Origin: Actinomycetes bacterium
Lineage (GTDB): Bacteria; Actinomycetota; Acidimicrobiia; Acidimicrobiales; RAAP-2
Reading direction: 5' to 3'
Assembly: GCA_021799915.1 (NCBI GenBank)
Contig: JAJYZN010000043.1
Span: forward strand, 1 to 16,562
Length of the DNA stretch: 16,562 nucleotides
Made by a program: the position numbers and the translations under genes. The notes below the pieces were generated by a model that made no database searches, had not been told where the DNA came from, and saw nothing but the letters and a program-made list of their open reading frames with translations. Positions 1 to 7,470 of the stretch are shown piece by piece; the stretch's first letter is position 1, and each line of letters begins with the position of its first letter.

Positions 1-930
1 CCGAATACAGAGTTTCAAGGTGAATCACCATACATGTACACGACGGGCACTCTTTGCTCGACATCGATTGCACAGACCGAGCAATTGGTGGGCAAGGTAC
101 TCAATACCACGCCCACCTCCTTCGCAGGGAGCGCTTCATTGAATGGGAAGAAGCGAGTGTTCGGTTTCTTGGGAACGGCGACTGCTCAGTCGGAGCAATG
201 CGACGCGGAACTGATCCAGGGACTGAAATCAAAATATGGAATCACCATGCGAACCGATTTCCATATGGACCTCAATGGTGCGACACTTGATTCCCAGGCG
301 TCCACCGCAGTGGGGGAGATGAAGAGCGCCGGGGTGACGACTGTTCTCTGTACCACGTGTGATTTTTTTACTCCCATATTTGTCACCAAGGCAGCCGATA
401 TCGCTGACTATCACCCCGAATGGATCGAATCAGATTTTCTCACAGCGCTCACGGGCCTCCAGGCACCGGACCAGATCGCCGATGCGGTGGGGTTCGGCCG
501 CCAGGCGGTACCCGCTGCTGACACCGAAGCCTATCGCGCCTTCGAGATGGGAGCGCCTCCCGGCGAGAAGATCATTCCAAGTTTCAGTTACGTGTACGAG
601 CCACTGCTGATGTTCTTCGACGCGCTGCAGGCGGCAGGCCCATACCTCACTCCAAAGACCTTTCAACAGGGCTTGCGGAGTCTTCCGAGGTCACTGACGG
701 GAGGGATGTACGGGAACTGGTCGTTCAATTCCAGCTCCTTTGGTCCTGACGAGTCATTTGGAGTGGTGCGATGGAGCAATACCGCGCTGAGTGCGATTGA
801 CGGGAAGCCCGGCGCCTGGGTGAAGTGCAACGGTGGCAAGCAGTACGGCAATGCTCCGGGTACAGCCCAGCTACCTGCCGGCGTGCCGCTCAACTGCCCC
901 GGAGCCCCGGGGGGTGGCCCTGGCGGATGA
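1..930 (+). CDS. Branched-chain amino acid-type ABC substrate-binding protein, 3' part (5' end outside window)
   Basis: The frame is open from base 1 to the TGA at 928-930, so 309 C-terminal residues are visible; the ATG at 34 lies inside the gene and is not its start. The fragment reads like the C-terminal half of a type-I periplasmic binding protein (Peripla_BP_6/LivK-like). It has a Rossmann-like stretch (RVFGFLGTATAQSE), a segment in which an Ala/Gly-rich helix precedes a strand ending in TTVLCTTCDFF, and a late helix pair (YEPLLMFFDALQAAG, then LTPKTFQQGLRSLP) typical of this fold. Such proteins bind amino acids or other small polar ligands outside the membrane and deliver them to an ABC importer. 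The tail is Gly/Pro-rich (CPGAPGGGPGG). No permease or ATPase gene follows; the partners may lie upstream. The ligand cannot be told. The assignment is by overall pattern, so moderately sure. Confidence 0.72.
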   Translation, partial: PNTEFQGESPYMYTTGTLCSTSIAQTEQLVGKVLNTTPTSFAGSASLNGKKRVFGFLGTATAQSEQCDAELIQGLKSKYGITMRTDFHMDLNGATLDSQASTAVGEMKSAGVTTVLCTTCDFFTPIFVTKAADIADYHPEWIESDFLTALTGLQAPDQIADAVGFGRQAVPAADTEAYRAFEMGAPPGEKIIPSFSYVYEPLLMFFDALQAAGPYLTPKTFQQGLRSLPRSLTGGMYGNWSFNSSSFGPDESFGVVRWSNTALSAIDGKPGAWVKCNGGKQYGNAPGTAQLPAGVPLNCPGAPGGGPGG

Positions 931-1400
931 CGCGCTTGTGGGAGTCTCCGGCGCGGCCTTGAGGGGAGAGGTGGCGCTTGCGGCATTGTTGGCGAGGTAC
1001 CTGATGTCGTGAGCCAGAGCATGGGCGCTGCAAGCGGATGCCCGTCCTGAGGAGGCAGCGCTTCCAGCCAGAGAGCTCTCCTGCCTGTGATCTCGCCTTT
1101 TTTTGCCATGGACGCCGGCGGGCCTGTGAGGCGGCGCCCACCCACTACCCGTTGAGCACGAACGACCGGCGTAGATGTAACGTGGGCAGCAGAGCCGTGC
1201 GGAAGAGCCACCCCCGGTGAGAGCGGTGCTCCGAGTGAGCCCGGGAGCACAATTCGGAGACGCGAAGTGTCAAAGGTACATGGCCACCGGAGACGCCAAC
1301 GGCTGCATGCCGACGGCGCGGTTCGATGCCCGTCAGGGCACACGATGGCCGGTGGGCTGAACTGTGACCGACGGAATGCCCTTGAGACTGTGTTGGTGAA
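931..1400. other. 470-bp intergenic region with weak hairpins, no convincing gene
   Basis: No reading frame here looks like a real gene. Visible structure: a 6-bp inverted repeat AGGCAG (1053-1058)/CTGCCT (1081-1086), with a run of seven T at 1098-1104 starting 11 nt after the stem; and a perfect 7-bp inverted repeat GTGCTCC (1226-1232)/GGAGCAC (1244-1250) with an 11-nt loop. Neither is a canonical intrinsic terminator. The promoter for the response regulator at 1401 must lie here, but I see no strong -35/-10 pair; TTGAGC near 1150 followed about 18 nt later by TGTAAC is a weak candidate. Gene decay or an untranslated RNA cannot be excluded. Confidence 0.5.
1226..1250 (+). other. Perfect 7-bp inverted repeat in the region upstream of the response regulator
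   Basis: GTGCTCC at 1226-1232 is followed after 11 nt by its exact reverse complement GGAGCAC at 1244-1250. It could be an RNA hairpin in the leader of the two-component genes or a protein-binding dyad about 150 bp upstream of the start codon. No T-tract follows, so it is not an intrinsic terminator. Confidence 0.35.
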
Positions 1401-2078
1401 GTGCACGTCCTTCTCGTAGAAGACGAAGAGCACCTCGCCTCTGCCGTGGCGAGTGGTCTTCGTGACGAAGGGTTCTCCGTCGATATTGCGACGACCGGTA
1501 CGGAAGGCCTGTGGCGCGCGAGGGAGCTTGCCTATGACGTGATCGTCCTCGACATCCTTCTCCCCGGCGTCAACGGGTTCAAACTCTGTGCAACGCTTCG
1601 CGAAGAGAACAATTGGGTGCCAATATTGATGCTCACCGCGAAAGACGGCGAGTTCGACGAAGCGGAAGCGCTCGACACTGGTGCGGACGACTTCCTCTCA
1701 AAGCCGTTTTCTTTCGTCGTGCTGGTTGCTCGGATACGTGCACTCCTCCGGAGAGGAAGGAGAGAGCGACCTGCGGTGTTGGTGGCCGGTGATCTGACCC
1801 TGGATCCTGCTGAGCACCGGTGCCGTCGTGGCGAGTCGATGATTGACCTCACTCCCCGCGAGTTCTCCCTCCTCGAGTATCTCATGCGCTTTTCGGGAGA
1901 AGCCGTCGTGAAGCGCGAGATCTTGTCCCATGTGTGGGGAGAAGATTTCGAAGGAGACCCAAATATTGTGGAAGTGTACATAGGATATTTACGCAAGAAG
2001 ATTGATTACCCATTCAATCGGCTGGCTATCGAAACGGTCCGGGGTATCGGATACCGCCTATCTGCCGATGGTGGCTGA
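1401..2078 (+). CDS. OmpR/PhoB-family response regulator
   Basis: This 225-aa protein is the usual length for an OmpR-type two-component regulator. Residues 1-118 form the receiver domain: acidic pocket E7/D8, phosphoacceptor D51 (VIVLDILLPG), T79 (LMLTA) and the invariant K101 (LSKPF). Residues about 126-223 form the winged-helix DNA-binding domain, with LTPREFSLLEYL, the recognition region VEVYIGYLRKKID and the closing strand hairpin TVRGIGYRL. It should be phosphorylated by the kinase encoded next to it and then bind promoter DNA. The start is GTG at 1401: an in-frame TGA at 1383-1385 limits extension and there is no other start codon between. No good Shine-Dalgarno sequence precedes it. 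The 3' end overlaps the kinase start, implying translational coupling. The target genes are not evident from the neighbourhood. Confidence 0.96.
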   Translation: MHVLLVEDEEHLASAVASGLRDEGFSVDIATTGTEGLWRARELAYDVIVLDILLPGVNGFKLCATLREENNWVPILMLTAKDGEFDEAEALDTGADDFLSKPFSFVVLVARIRALLRRGRRERPAVLVAGDLTLDPAEHRCRRGESMIDLTPREFSLLEYLMRFSGEAVVKREILSHVWGEDFEGDPNIVEVYIGYLRKKIDYPFNRLAIETVRGIGYRLSADGG

Positions 2079-3507
2079 CGAATCCGGCGACGGTGCGACA
2101 GCCGATGTAATAGCAGATGACCCTCGGCGGCCGTTGCTCCCTGCGATTCGATCGGTTCGCGTGCGTATCGCTGCGGTTGCTTTTCTCGTCGTTGCTGTCG
2201 CACTGGGTGCTGGTGGTGTCGGACTTGTCCTATGGGTGCATCATTCGGCATTCGGCAATCTCGTAACCCTCGACACCGAAGAGGCCAGTGAGGTCGGCGC
2301 CTTGGCGAGCAGCGGTTCTCTTCCTGCGACCCTTCCGGCCAGAGCTGGTGTTGCCGTGCAAGTCGTGAACGCGAAAGGCCGGGTGCTGTCGTCGTCAGCA
2401 GATCTGATTGGGCACGAGGCGCTGTCTGGGATACGACCCCGACCAGGTCAACGCGAGATCTTGCGAACGGTACCAGTATTTCGAGCCGACGACGATACTG
2501 ACTTGACGGTGGCAAGTACGGTAAAGACGCGCGGTGGCACTGAAACTGTCTATGCCACGACCTCGGTCGAGCAGGTGGAGAACTCAACGCACCTTCTCAT
2601 CCTGGCACTTCTCGTTCTCTTGCCGGTGCTTGTCGTGCTCTCTGGCGTCTTTGCGTGGGTGCTGGCGGGATTGGCACTGCGTCCCGTGGAGGCACTACGA
2701 GAAGAGCTGTCGGACATTACGGCCAACAAGCTCCATCGACGCGTACCTGAACCATCGAGTGAAGACGAAATTGGCCGTCTTGCTCGGACGATGAACGAAA
2801 TGTTGGCGCGCTTGGAGGAGTCGAACGATCGCCAACGCCGGTTCGTGAGCGATGCCTCACACGAGCTGCGGAGTCCTTTGGCAGCACTGCTTGCACAAGT
2901 CGAGGTCGCGCAAGCGCGTTCTCCGGCAGTTGATTGGACAGCGGTTGCAACCACCGTCATCCACGAGGGAGAGCGCATCGCAAGCCTGGTCGACGACCTG
3001 CTGCTACTTGCTCGGAGTGACGAGGGTCAACTTGTGCCCGGACGGGATCTTGTCGATTTGGACGAGATCCTGTTCACAGAAGTCAGGCGTCTGCGTGCAA
3101 TCGGGACGATTCGAGTGGATTGCCACGGTGTGAGCGCCGGTCGCGTGCTCGGTGATCGAGAGCAATTGCGCAGGATGGTTCGAAACCTTACCGATAACGC
3201 GGAACGGCACGCGTCGTCGCTCGTACGCTTCGAGCTCCACAGTCTCGACGAAGGCGTGGAGCTTGTCGTTGCCGACGACGGACCAGGGATCCCCGATGAC
3301 ATGCGTGACCAGGTATTCGAGCGGTTCTCACGCCTCGATACTGCGAGAAATCGCGCCACCGGGGGCACGGGGCTCGGATTGGCAATCGTCGGGGAGATCG
3401 CCATGATCCACAGGGGGACGGCACGGGTCGCGACGAGCGAAAAGGGGGCGCGGCTCGTGGTGTGGCTTCCCGAACGCTGGACTGACGAGGATCGGGCCAG
3501 CCCGTAG
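2068..3507 (+). CDS. Membrane sensor histidine kinase (HAMP-HisKA-HATPase)
   Basis: I start this gene at ATG 2068 (479 aa), which overlaps the regulator's stop by 11 bp; GTG at 2071 is equally possible, and a longer start at 2002 would only add residues read across the regulator gene. Domains: basic N-terminus, membrane helix about 33-56, an exported sensor region about 57-175, a second helix about 176-203, HAMP about 204-256, then the dimerisation/phosphoacceptor box with H265 in SDASHELRSPL. The ATP-binding domain has the N box NLTDNA (373-378), the G1 box DDGPGIP (403-409), the F-box region VFERFSRLD and the G2 box GGTGLGLAI (432-440). All catalytic motifs are intact. The exported sensor region is not one I recognise, so the signal is unknown. 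It forms a cognate pair with the preceding response regulator. Confidence 0.95.
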   Translation: MVADESGDGATADVIADDPRRPLLPAIRSVRVRIAAVAFLVVAVALGAGGVGLVLWVHHSAFGNLVTLDTEEASEVGALASSGSLPATLPARAGVAVQVVNAKGRVLSSSADLIGHEALSGIRPRPGQREILRTVPVFRADDDTDLTVASTVKTRGGTETVYATTSVEQVENSTHLLILALLVLLPVLVVLSGVFAWVLAGLALRPVEALREELSDITANKLHRRVPEPSSEDEIGRLARTMNEMLARLEESNDRQRRFVSDASHELRSPLAALLAQVEVAQARSPAVDWTAVATTVIHEGERIASLVDDLLLLARSDEGQLVPGRDLVDLDEILFTEVRRLRAIGTIRVDCHGVSAGRVLGDREQLRRMVRNLTDNAERHASSLVRFELHSLDEGVELVVADDGPGIPDDMRDQVFERFSRLDTARNRATGGTGLGLAIVGEIAMIHRGTARVATSEKGARLVVWLPERWTDEDRASP

Positions 3508-3522
3508 TGGGGCCCAAAGACC

Positions 3523-3568
3523 CAGCCGACGACAACAAGGCGAAGATGCGCCGGGCACGCGTCGGCTG
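3523..3568. terminator. Perfect 8-bp inverted repeat between convergent genes, possible transcription stop
   Basis: CAGCCGAC (3523-3530) and GTCGGCTG (3561-3568) are exact reverse complements separated by 30 nt. The element fills most of the 80-bp gap between the kinase stop (3507) and the TetR stop (3588), which converge. Position suggests a bidirectional stop or mRNA-end structure. Against this, the loop is long and no U-tract follows on either strand. Confidence 0.35.
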
Positions 3569-3587
3569 CGATGGTGTGTGTCGGCAG

Positions 3588-4793
3588 CTACAAGTGCGGT
3601 GGGGTTCCAAGTGGGGAAGGCGCTCCGAGCAGGTACGCCCGAACGAGCGATGCCACCGTGCTCGGGTGAGGCAGGCGTCCATGCATCTGCTGAGGGAACA
3701 TGTTCACGAGCGGCATGATGCCAATGCACAGCGTGCGGACCTCCACTGGACGCAGGTCTGCACGCACCTCGGAAACGACCGCGCGCCAGATGCTCATGAT
3801 CCGCCGATCTCGTCGGCGGAGGCGAGGGCGCTCATCGGGCGGAATCGCACCTCGACTGTTGCTCACCACAACCACCAGGTCGACCGCTTCGAACGCGATC
3901 GCGCAGTAAGAATCGATCAGTCGACCCAAGGCATCGCTCGCGTCTTTCGCCGCGGACATCGCATCGTCCACGCCGACTTCGACACGAGATCCGACTCGGT
4001 CATACAGATCGACCAGGATCTGTCCTCTGTTCTCGAAGTAACGGGCCACGTTTGCTGATCCGATCCCCGCCGCCTCGCCGATCTCCCCAAACCCGACTCC
4101 ATCGAACCCACGTTCGCGGAACAATGCCAACGCGGCACGTAGGACACGCTCGAATTGCGATGTCCTCGGAGACCAGTGGCCAGATGGCCGTGGTGGTGGT
4201 GTCGAGCTCGTGATCGGTTCCGACAACAGCATGCAGTCGAGTGCGCCGGCCACGAAACTTTCCGCACTGGGACGGGCCAGTGAGGGTCGGCGTTCGGAGA
4301 AAGCTTTGAGCACTCCCGACATCGCGATGAGGCGTCTTTCAATGTCGTGAGCCTCGAGATCTGCGCGGCAATCGGCAATCAAGGACGTAAGGACCCTCTG
4401 CACTGCTCGCTCCCGGTCGAGAACCGTCTTGCTTGCACCCTCCGGCTGCATACACCGTTCTCTGAGGTAGACCCGGAACTCGTCGGGATGGTCGAGAACC
4501 TCCGATACGAGCTGACGCAAGCGGCCCCGAAGGGAAGCGTTTTCGGTACGAGGACGACAGACGATGTCATGCAGGTGATCGATCTCGTTCAGCGTGATCG
4601 CGACAATGATCGATTCTTTGCTTGGGAAGTGGCGGTAGAGCGCGGGCGCGGATATTCCTACCTCAGCAGCGATCTCGGCCATACTGATCCCGTCGAAGCC
4701 ACGACGGGCAAACAGCGCGGCAGCAGCATTCTGCACTTGCTGGCGGCGGTTCGTCCTCTCCTGCGACCGAGCAGGTACAGTTGACCCCGTCAC
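3588..4793 (-). CDS. Tandem (double) TetR-family transcriptional regulator
   Basis: This 401-aa protein is about twice the normal TetR length because it holds two TetR units in one chain. Unit 1: helix-turn-helix about residues 18-60 (AAALFARRGFDGISMAEIAA, then GISAPALYRHFPSKE), followed by a helical ligand/dimer domain to about 192. Unit 2: second helix-turn-helix about 213-258 (FERVLRAALALFRERGFDGV, then GIGSANVARYFENRG), followed by a second helical domain. The second recognition helix departs from the usual LYxHFxxKE pattern (VARYFENRGQ), so it may bind DNA differently or weakly. The start is GTG at 4793: its GTGA overlaps the TGA stop of the lipase gene (4792-4790). A longer frame reaching 4961 would run inside the lipase gene. 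It is the last gene of the operon and probably regulates it. Confidence 0.93.
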   Translation of the reverse strand: MTGSTVPARSQERTNRRQQVQNAAAALFARRGFDGISMAEIAAEVGISAPALYRHFPSKESIIVAITLNEIDHLHDIVCRPRTENASLRGRLRQLVSEVLDHPDEFRVYLRERCMQPEGASKTVLDRERAVQRVLTSLIADCRADLEAHDIERRLIAMSGVLKAFSERRPSLARPSAESFVAGALDCMLLSEPITSSTPPPRPSGHWSPRTSQFERVLRAALALFRERGFDGVGFGEIGEAAGIGSANVARYFENRGQILVDLYDRVGSRVEVGVDDAMSAAKDASDALGRLIDSYCAIAFEAVDLVVVVSNSRGAIPPDERPRLRRRDRRIMSIWRAVVSEVRADLRPVEVRTLCIGIMPLVNMFPQQMHGRLPHPSTVASLVRAYLLGAPSPLGTPPHL

Positions 4794-6076
4794 GTCGTCG
4801 TGGGAGTGCTCGCGGCTGTGTAGGGGCAACTCGTGGGAGCTTGCCTGCCGCCCAATCTCGCGTCGATCCAGGTATGGATCGCTCCGGCACCTTGTGTGAT
4901 CTCGGTATCGTGATTTGCCGTTGGGTACCAATCGATTGAAGCCCGGTCGCCGAGCGCACACAAGCGTGGCATCAGTGCTCCGATGCGTGCCGGAACGGCG
5001 ACCGTGTCCTGGCCTCCTCCGATCACCAAGATCGGGCTATCCGTGTGAACCTGCGGAATGTTGTTCTCGGCGATCCACGCCTTGCCTTGGGGGGTCTGCA
5101 GCGGCGGCGTGGTAAACAAGTGCCCGCCACTCTTTGCGTAGACTGTGGCCAGGTAAGCGGCGACCTGATCGACACACTGGTTGTCGATCACTGATGCAAC
5201 GCCTTGCGCGGCGGGCGTAAGCACCTCAGCAGGGTTGAAGCTCGCGTTTGCTGCGTGTGCTCCATAGACGACCAAGACCTCGACAATGTCGTAGACCAAT
5301 TGCGTGTCACCCGGGAAGAACTGCGACAACAGCACTCCGGGGCCGATGGCAACCGTGCCGAGCAGATGGAGATCGGCCCCGTCCTTGGGCGCCAACTCGC
5401 CGGTCGCAAGCGCTGCGTGCCCCCCCTCGGAATCGCCGACGACCACCCACCTGGTGCTTGCGTGCGCGTCGGGGATCTGGCGTGCGGCCAGCACGATGTC
5501 GATCGTCGACTCCGCCTCGGTCGTCCGGTTCAAGTAGGGCATGATCTCCCCCTCGGGTCCCTCCCCTTCGAAGTCAGTGGCAACCCCTACGCCGCGAATG
5601 CCAAAAGTGGGGATCGATCCCGGCCCTCCGGTTCGACTCGGCGCACAACTCGAATTCAAGCCGTTGGTGCCGTGATCCCATGCGATGACAGGCCATCCCC
5701 CGTTCGGCGCTGGACCCGTGGGGTAGGAAATGAGCCCGGTGACGAGAGCATCGTGTCCCGCCGGATTGAGCGAGTGGTACATGACTCGCAAGAGCGCCTC
5801 ACCGCCACCGTCTGAGATGGTCTGGACTCTCACGAGCCTGCCCGGAGGCTCCGGCGACACGTGTGACGGGAGCTGATAGAAGTTTTGTGACGCTGGGAAA
5901 TTGGGTAACGCGGTGCCACCGGGACCATGGCCGCTGACGACCGGCGCCGGCGTGCTCGAGGCGTTGCTTCCGCAGGCCGCCAGGAGCACAGCGAGAACCC
6001 CGAGTGCGGAGACCAAGATGACGACTCGCCGGGGTTTGAGAGTGGTGGCACCACTGGAGAGAGCTTGCATGGTCAT
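4790..6076 (-). CDS. Secreted lipoprotein lipase/esterase, secretory lipase (LIP) family
   Basis: 428 aa. A basic N-terminus (KPRR) and hydrophobic stretch end in the lipobox LLAAC, so C35 should be lipidated and the enzyme anchored outside the membrane. The catalytic domain is an alpha/beta hydrolase like the secretory lipases (LIP family): oxyanion region WDHGTNG about 133-139, nucleophile S216 in GDSEGG, acid D357 in GGGQDTVAV and histidine H389 in TANHD. Four further cysteines (144, 301, 373, 417) could form disulfides in the exported protein. It probably cleaves acylglycerols or similar esters; the natural substrate is unknown. The start is ATG 6076, with GAAAGGA about 10 nt upstream. 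Its ATGA overlaps the stop of the preceding esterase gene, and its own stop overlaps the TetR start by GTGA. Confidence 0.9.
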   Translation of the reverse strand: MTMQALSSGATTLKPRRVVILVSALGVLAVLLAACGSNASSTPAPVVSGHGPGGTALPNFPASQNFYQLPSHVSPEPPGRLVRVQTISDGGGEALLRVMYHSLNPAGHDALVTGLISYPTGPAPNGGWPVIAWDHGTNGLNSSCAPSRTGGPGSIPTFGIRGVGVATDFEGEGPEGEIMPYLNRTTEAESTIDIVLAARQIPDAHASTRWVVVGDSEGGHAALATGELAPKDGADLHLLGTVAIGPGVLLSQFFPGDTQLVYDIVEVLVVYGAHAANASFNPAEVLTPAAQGVASVIDNQCVDQVAAYLATVYAKSGGHLFTTPPLQTPQGKAWIAENNIPQVHTDSPILVIGGGQDTVAVPARIGALMPRLCALGDRASIDWYPTANHDTEITQGAGAIHTWIDARLGGRQAPTSCPYTAASTPTTT

Positions 6077-7377
6077 GGGGAGCATTTCCTTTCTGGAGCG
6101 TGCGTAGGCATAGTCGGAGGCAACGGTGGGAAATGTGAGGGCGACATCGAGCCGCGACTGGTGAGACGGATCTTCGTCGGCGTCGCGACGCGCACCGTGC
6201 ATCCCGAGGGTTCGGTGATGGTGACCGGACTACCGGCCGTGCTGACCGACAGGCTGGTTCCAGTCTGCGCAAACGTCACCATCTGGACCGGAGGGTGTGT
6301 GAACCGGTAATCGATGTCCCAGAGTTGGCCGCTGGTTGCCACGGTGACGTCCGTCCAGGAGGACGGATCGGCGGGTACTGTCTTGAACAGCCCCCATTTC
6401 AGCATGGCCTTGATCTCGCCTCGGAAAGCTGGAATGTCATGTCCACCGGCATGCACCTGATAGGTGACGTCAACACCTGCTTTGACCAGTACTGGGTGGT
6501 AGAGCTTGTTCATTGGATAGATGAAAAGCGCTTCCTCGCTGTCGGCGGTCGGATCGGGAGGCTCCCCTTTGGCGGGAGTGCCATTGCCGGTGCTCTCGAA
6601 CACCCGGGTATGCCTCAAATTCTTTGCCAGTGCAACCGGGTTATGTCCCGTGGCATAGAAGCCGTTGGGGGGTCCGTAGATCGGATCAGGGTCATGATCG
6701 CCGTTGGCTGTTGCCTCGGAGCCCTCCGCCATTCCAGGCTGTACGACGTTGGCCTCGTATTGAGGATCATCCCAGCCCGAAAGGCTCGCCACTGACCCGA
6801 AGAACCCCGGGAGCCGGCCGGCCAAGTACACCGCGCCCAGACCCCCCATGGAGGTTCCTGCGATGGCGTGGTAATGACGTCCCGGAAGGATTGGATAGCG
6901 AGCCAGGACTGAGGGGATCACCACGTCCAGTTCGTATGTCTCCCATGCGGGATCGCCGCGCTGGCCGTCGTTCCACCAGTTCGCGTACCACCCGCTCGCC
7001 CCCTCGGGCATTACGACGATCGCACCGAGGTGGTCCAGAAGCTGTGCCAGGCCCCAGTGCGCGTACCAGTCGTAGTCCGTGTCGAATCCATTGAGGAGGA
7101 CGAGCAGCGGGTAGCGCCGGTGCGGGTCGTACCCGGCAGGGAGAAGCACGTTCGCACGGGGTGGACCTGGGTATCCCCACCAGTGTGGAGCGACGTCGGT
7201 CCCAGCCGGGATCGTGATGGTCACGATCCGCGCCGGTGGCGAGACACTCGCTTTCGATGACGTACTCGAGCCGCACCCTCCGAGCAGCATCGTGACACCC
7301 AGGAGGGTGGTGACGATGACGATGAGCCGGCGGCCCACGAAGCGCGACGTTCGGCCGTGCTCGTCGTGGAGGCTCAT
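6073..7377 (-). CDS. Exported esterase lipoprotein, esterase D/antigen 85-like (PF00756 type), with extra C-terminal beta-rich region
   Basis: 434 aa. The N-terminus has arginines, a hydrophobic helix and the lipobox LLGGC, predicting lipidation at C35 and surface exposure. Residues about 60-330 are an alpha/beta hydrolase of the esterase-D/mycolyltransferase type: RYPLLVLLNGFD, IVVMPEGASGWYANWW, nucleophile S176 in GTSMGGLGA and histidine H313 in HAGGHDIPAF. This superfamily includes feruloyl esterases, tributyrin esterases and antigen 85; without a search I cannot choose. About 75 residues after the hydrolase domain (about 340-405) look beta-rich (LWDIDYRF, VQMVTFAQ, LSVSTAGSPVTI) and may form a separate sandwich domain. 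First gene of the operon; the stop lies in ATGA shared with the lipase start. The ATG at 7377 lies right after AGGG, too close to be an ideal ribosome site. Confidence 0.87.
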   Translation of the reverse strand: MSLHDEHGRTSRFVGRRLIVIVTTLLGVTMLLGGCGSSTSSKASVSPPARIVTITIPAGTDVAPHWWGYPGPPRANVLLPAGYDPHRRYPLLVLLNGFDTDYDWYAHWGLAQLLDHLGAIVVMPEGASGWYANWWNDGQRGDPAWETYELDVVIPSVLARYPILPGRHYHAIAGTSMGGLGAVYLAGRLPGFFGSVASLSGWDDPQYEANVVQPGMAEGSEATANGDHDPDPIYGPPNGFYATGHNPVALAKNLRHTRVFESTGNGTPAKGEPPDPTADSEEALFIYPMNKLYHPVLVKAGVDVTYQVHAGGHDIPAFRGEIKAMLKWGLFKTVPADPSSWTDVTVATSGQLWDIDYRFTHPPVQMVTFAQTGTSLSVSTAGSPVTITEPSGCTVRVATPTKIRLTSRGSMSPSHFPPLPPTMPTHAPERKCSP

Positions 7378-7451
7378 CCCTGACTCAGTGCACGGCCCAG
7401 CAGGTATCCGCTTTCCCCAGCCATCATGACTTCAATGGTTCACCCCATCTA

Positions 7452-7470
7452 GACATATGTCAAGTACATA
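7452..7470 (-). promoter_or_regulatory. Candidate promoter -35 overlapped by palindromes, upstream of the esterase-lipase-TetR operon
   Basis: Read on the minus strand, a perfect TTGACA occurs at 7463-7458. With a 17-18-nt spacer the -10 would fall at about 7440-7434, where only a poor match (AACCAT/ACCATT) is seen. The -35 overlaps a perfect 10-bp palindrome GACATATGTC (7452-7461) and a second dyad TATGT-N5-ACATA (7456-7470). TetR proteins commonly bind short dyads over promoters of their own operons, so this is a reasonable operator candidate for the tandem TetR encoded at the operon's end. The leader would be about 50 nt. Confidence 0.42.

Noticed and set aside
1053..1104. Intrinsic terminator after the binding-protein gene
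   Set aside because: The stem is only 6 bp with a 22-nt loop, and the T-run starts 11 nt after the stem, too far for a standard terminator.
1180..1260. GAGCCGTGCGG followed by GC-rich hairpins, recalling domain V of a group II intron
   Set aside because: The 3' half of the domain V stem (a sequence like ACGGTTC) is missing, the spacing is wrong, and no reverse transcriptase gene is nearby.
663..1433. 256-codon minus-strand frame covering the end of the binding-protein gene and the following gap
   Set aside because: It is antisense to a recognisable gene and runs into the response-regulator start. Its composition (Arg/Pro/Ser-rich, no domains) is what GC-rich antisense frames give.
3507..4058. 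183-codon plus-strand frame starting at the kinase stop
   Set aside because: It lies antisense to the tandem TetR gene, whose protein is clearly real, and shows no protein family features.
4794..4961. Longer N-terminus for the TetR gene
   Set aside because: It would lie within the lipase gene, while the GTG at 4793 gives a 4-nt overlap and begins just before the first helix-turn-helix.
6077..6202. Longer N-terminus for the lipase gene
   Set aside because: It would bury the signal peptide behind 42 non-homologous-looking residues; ATG 6076 has a ribosome site and starts a proper lipoprotein signal.
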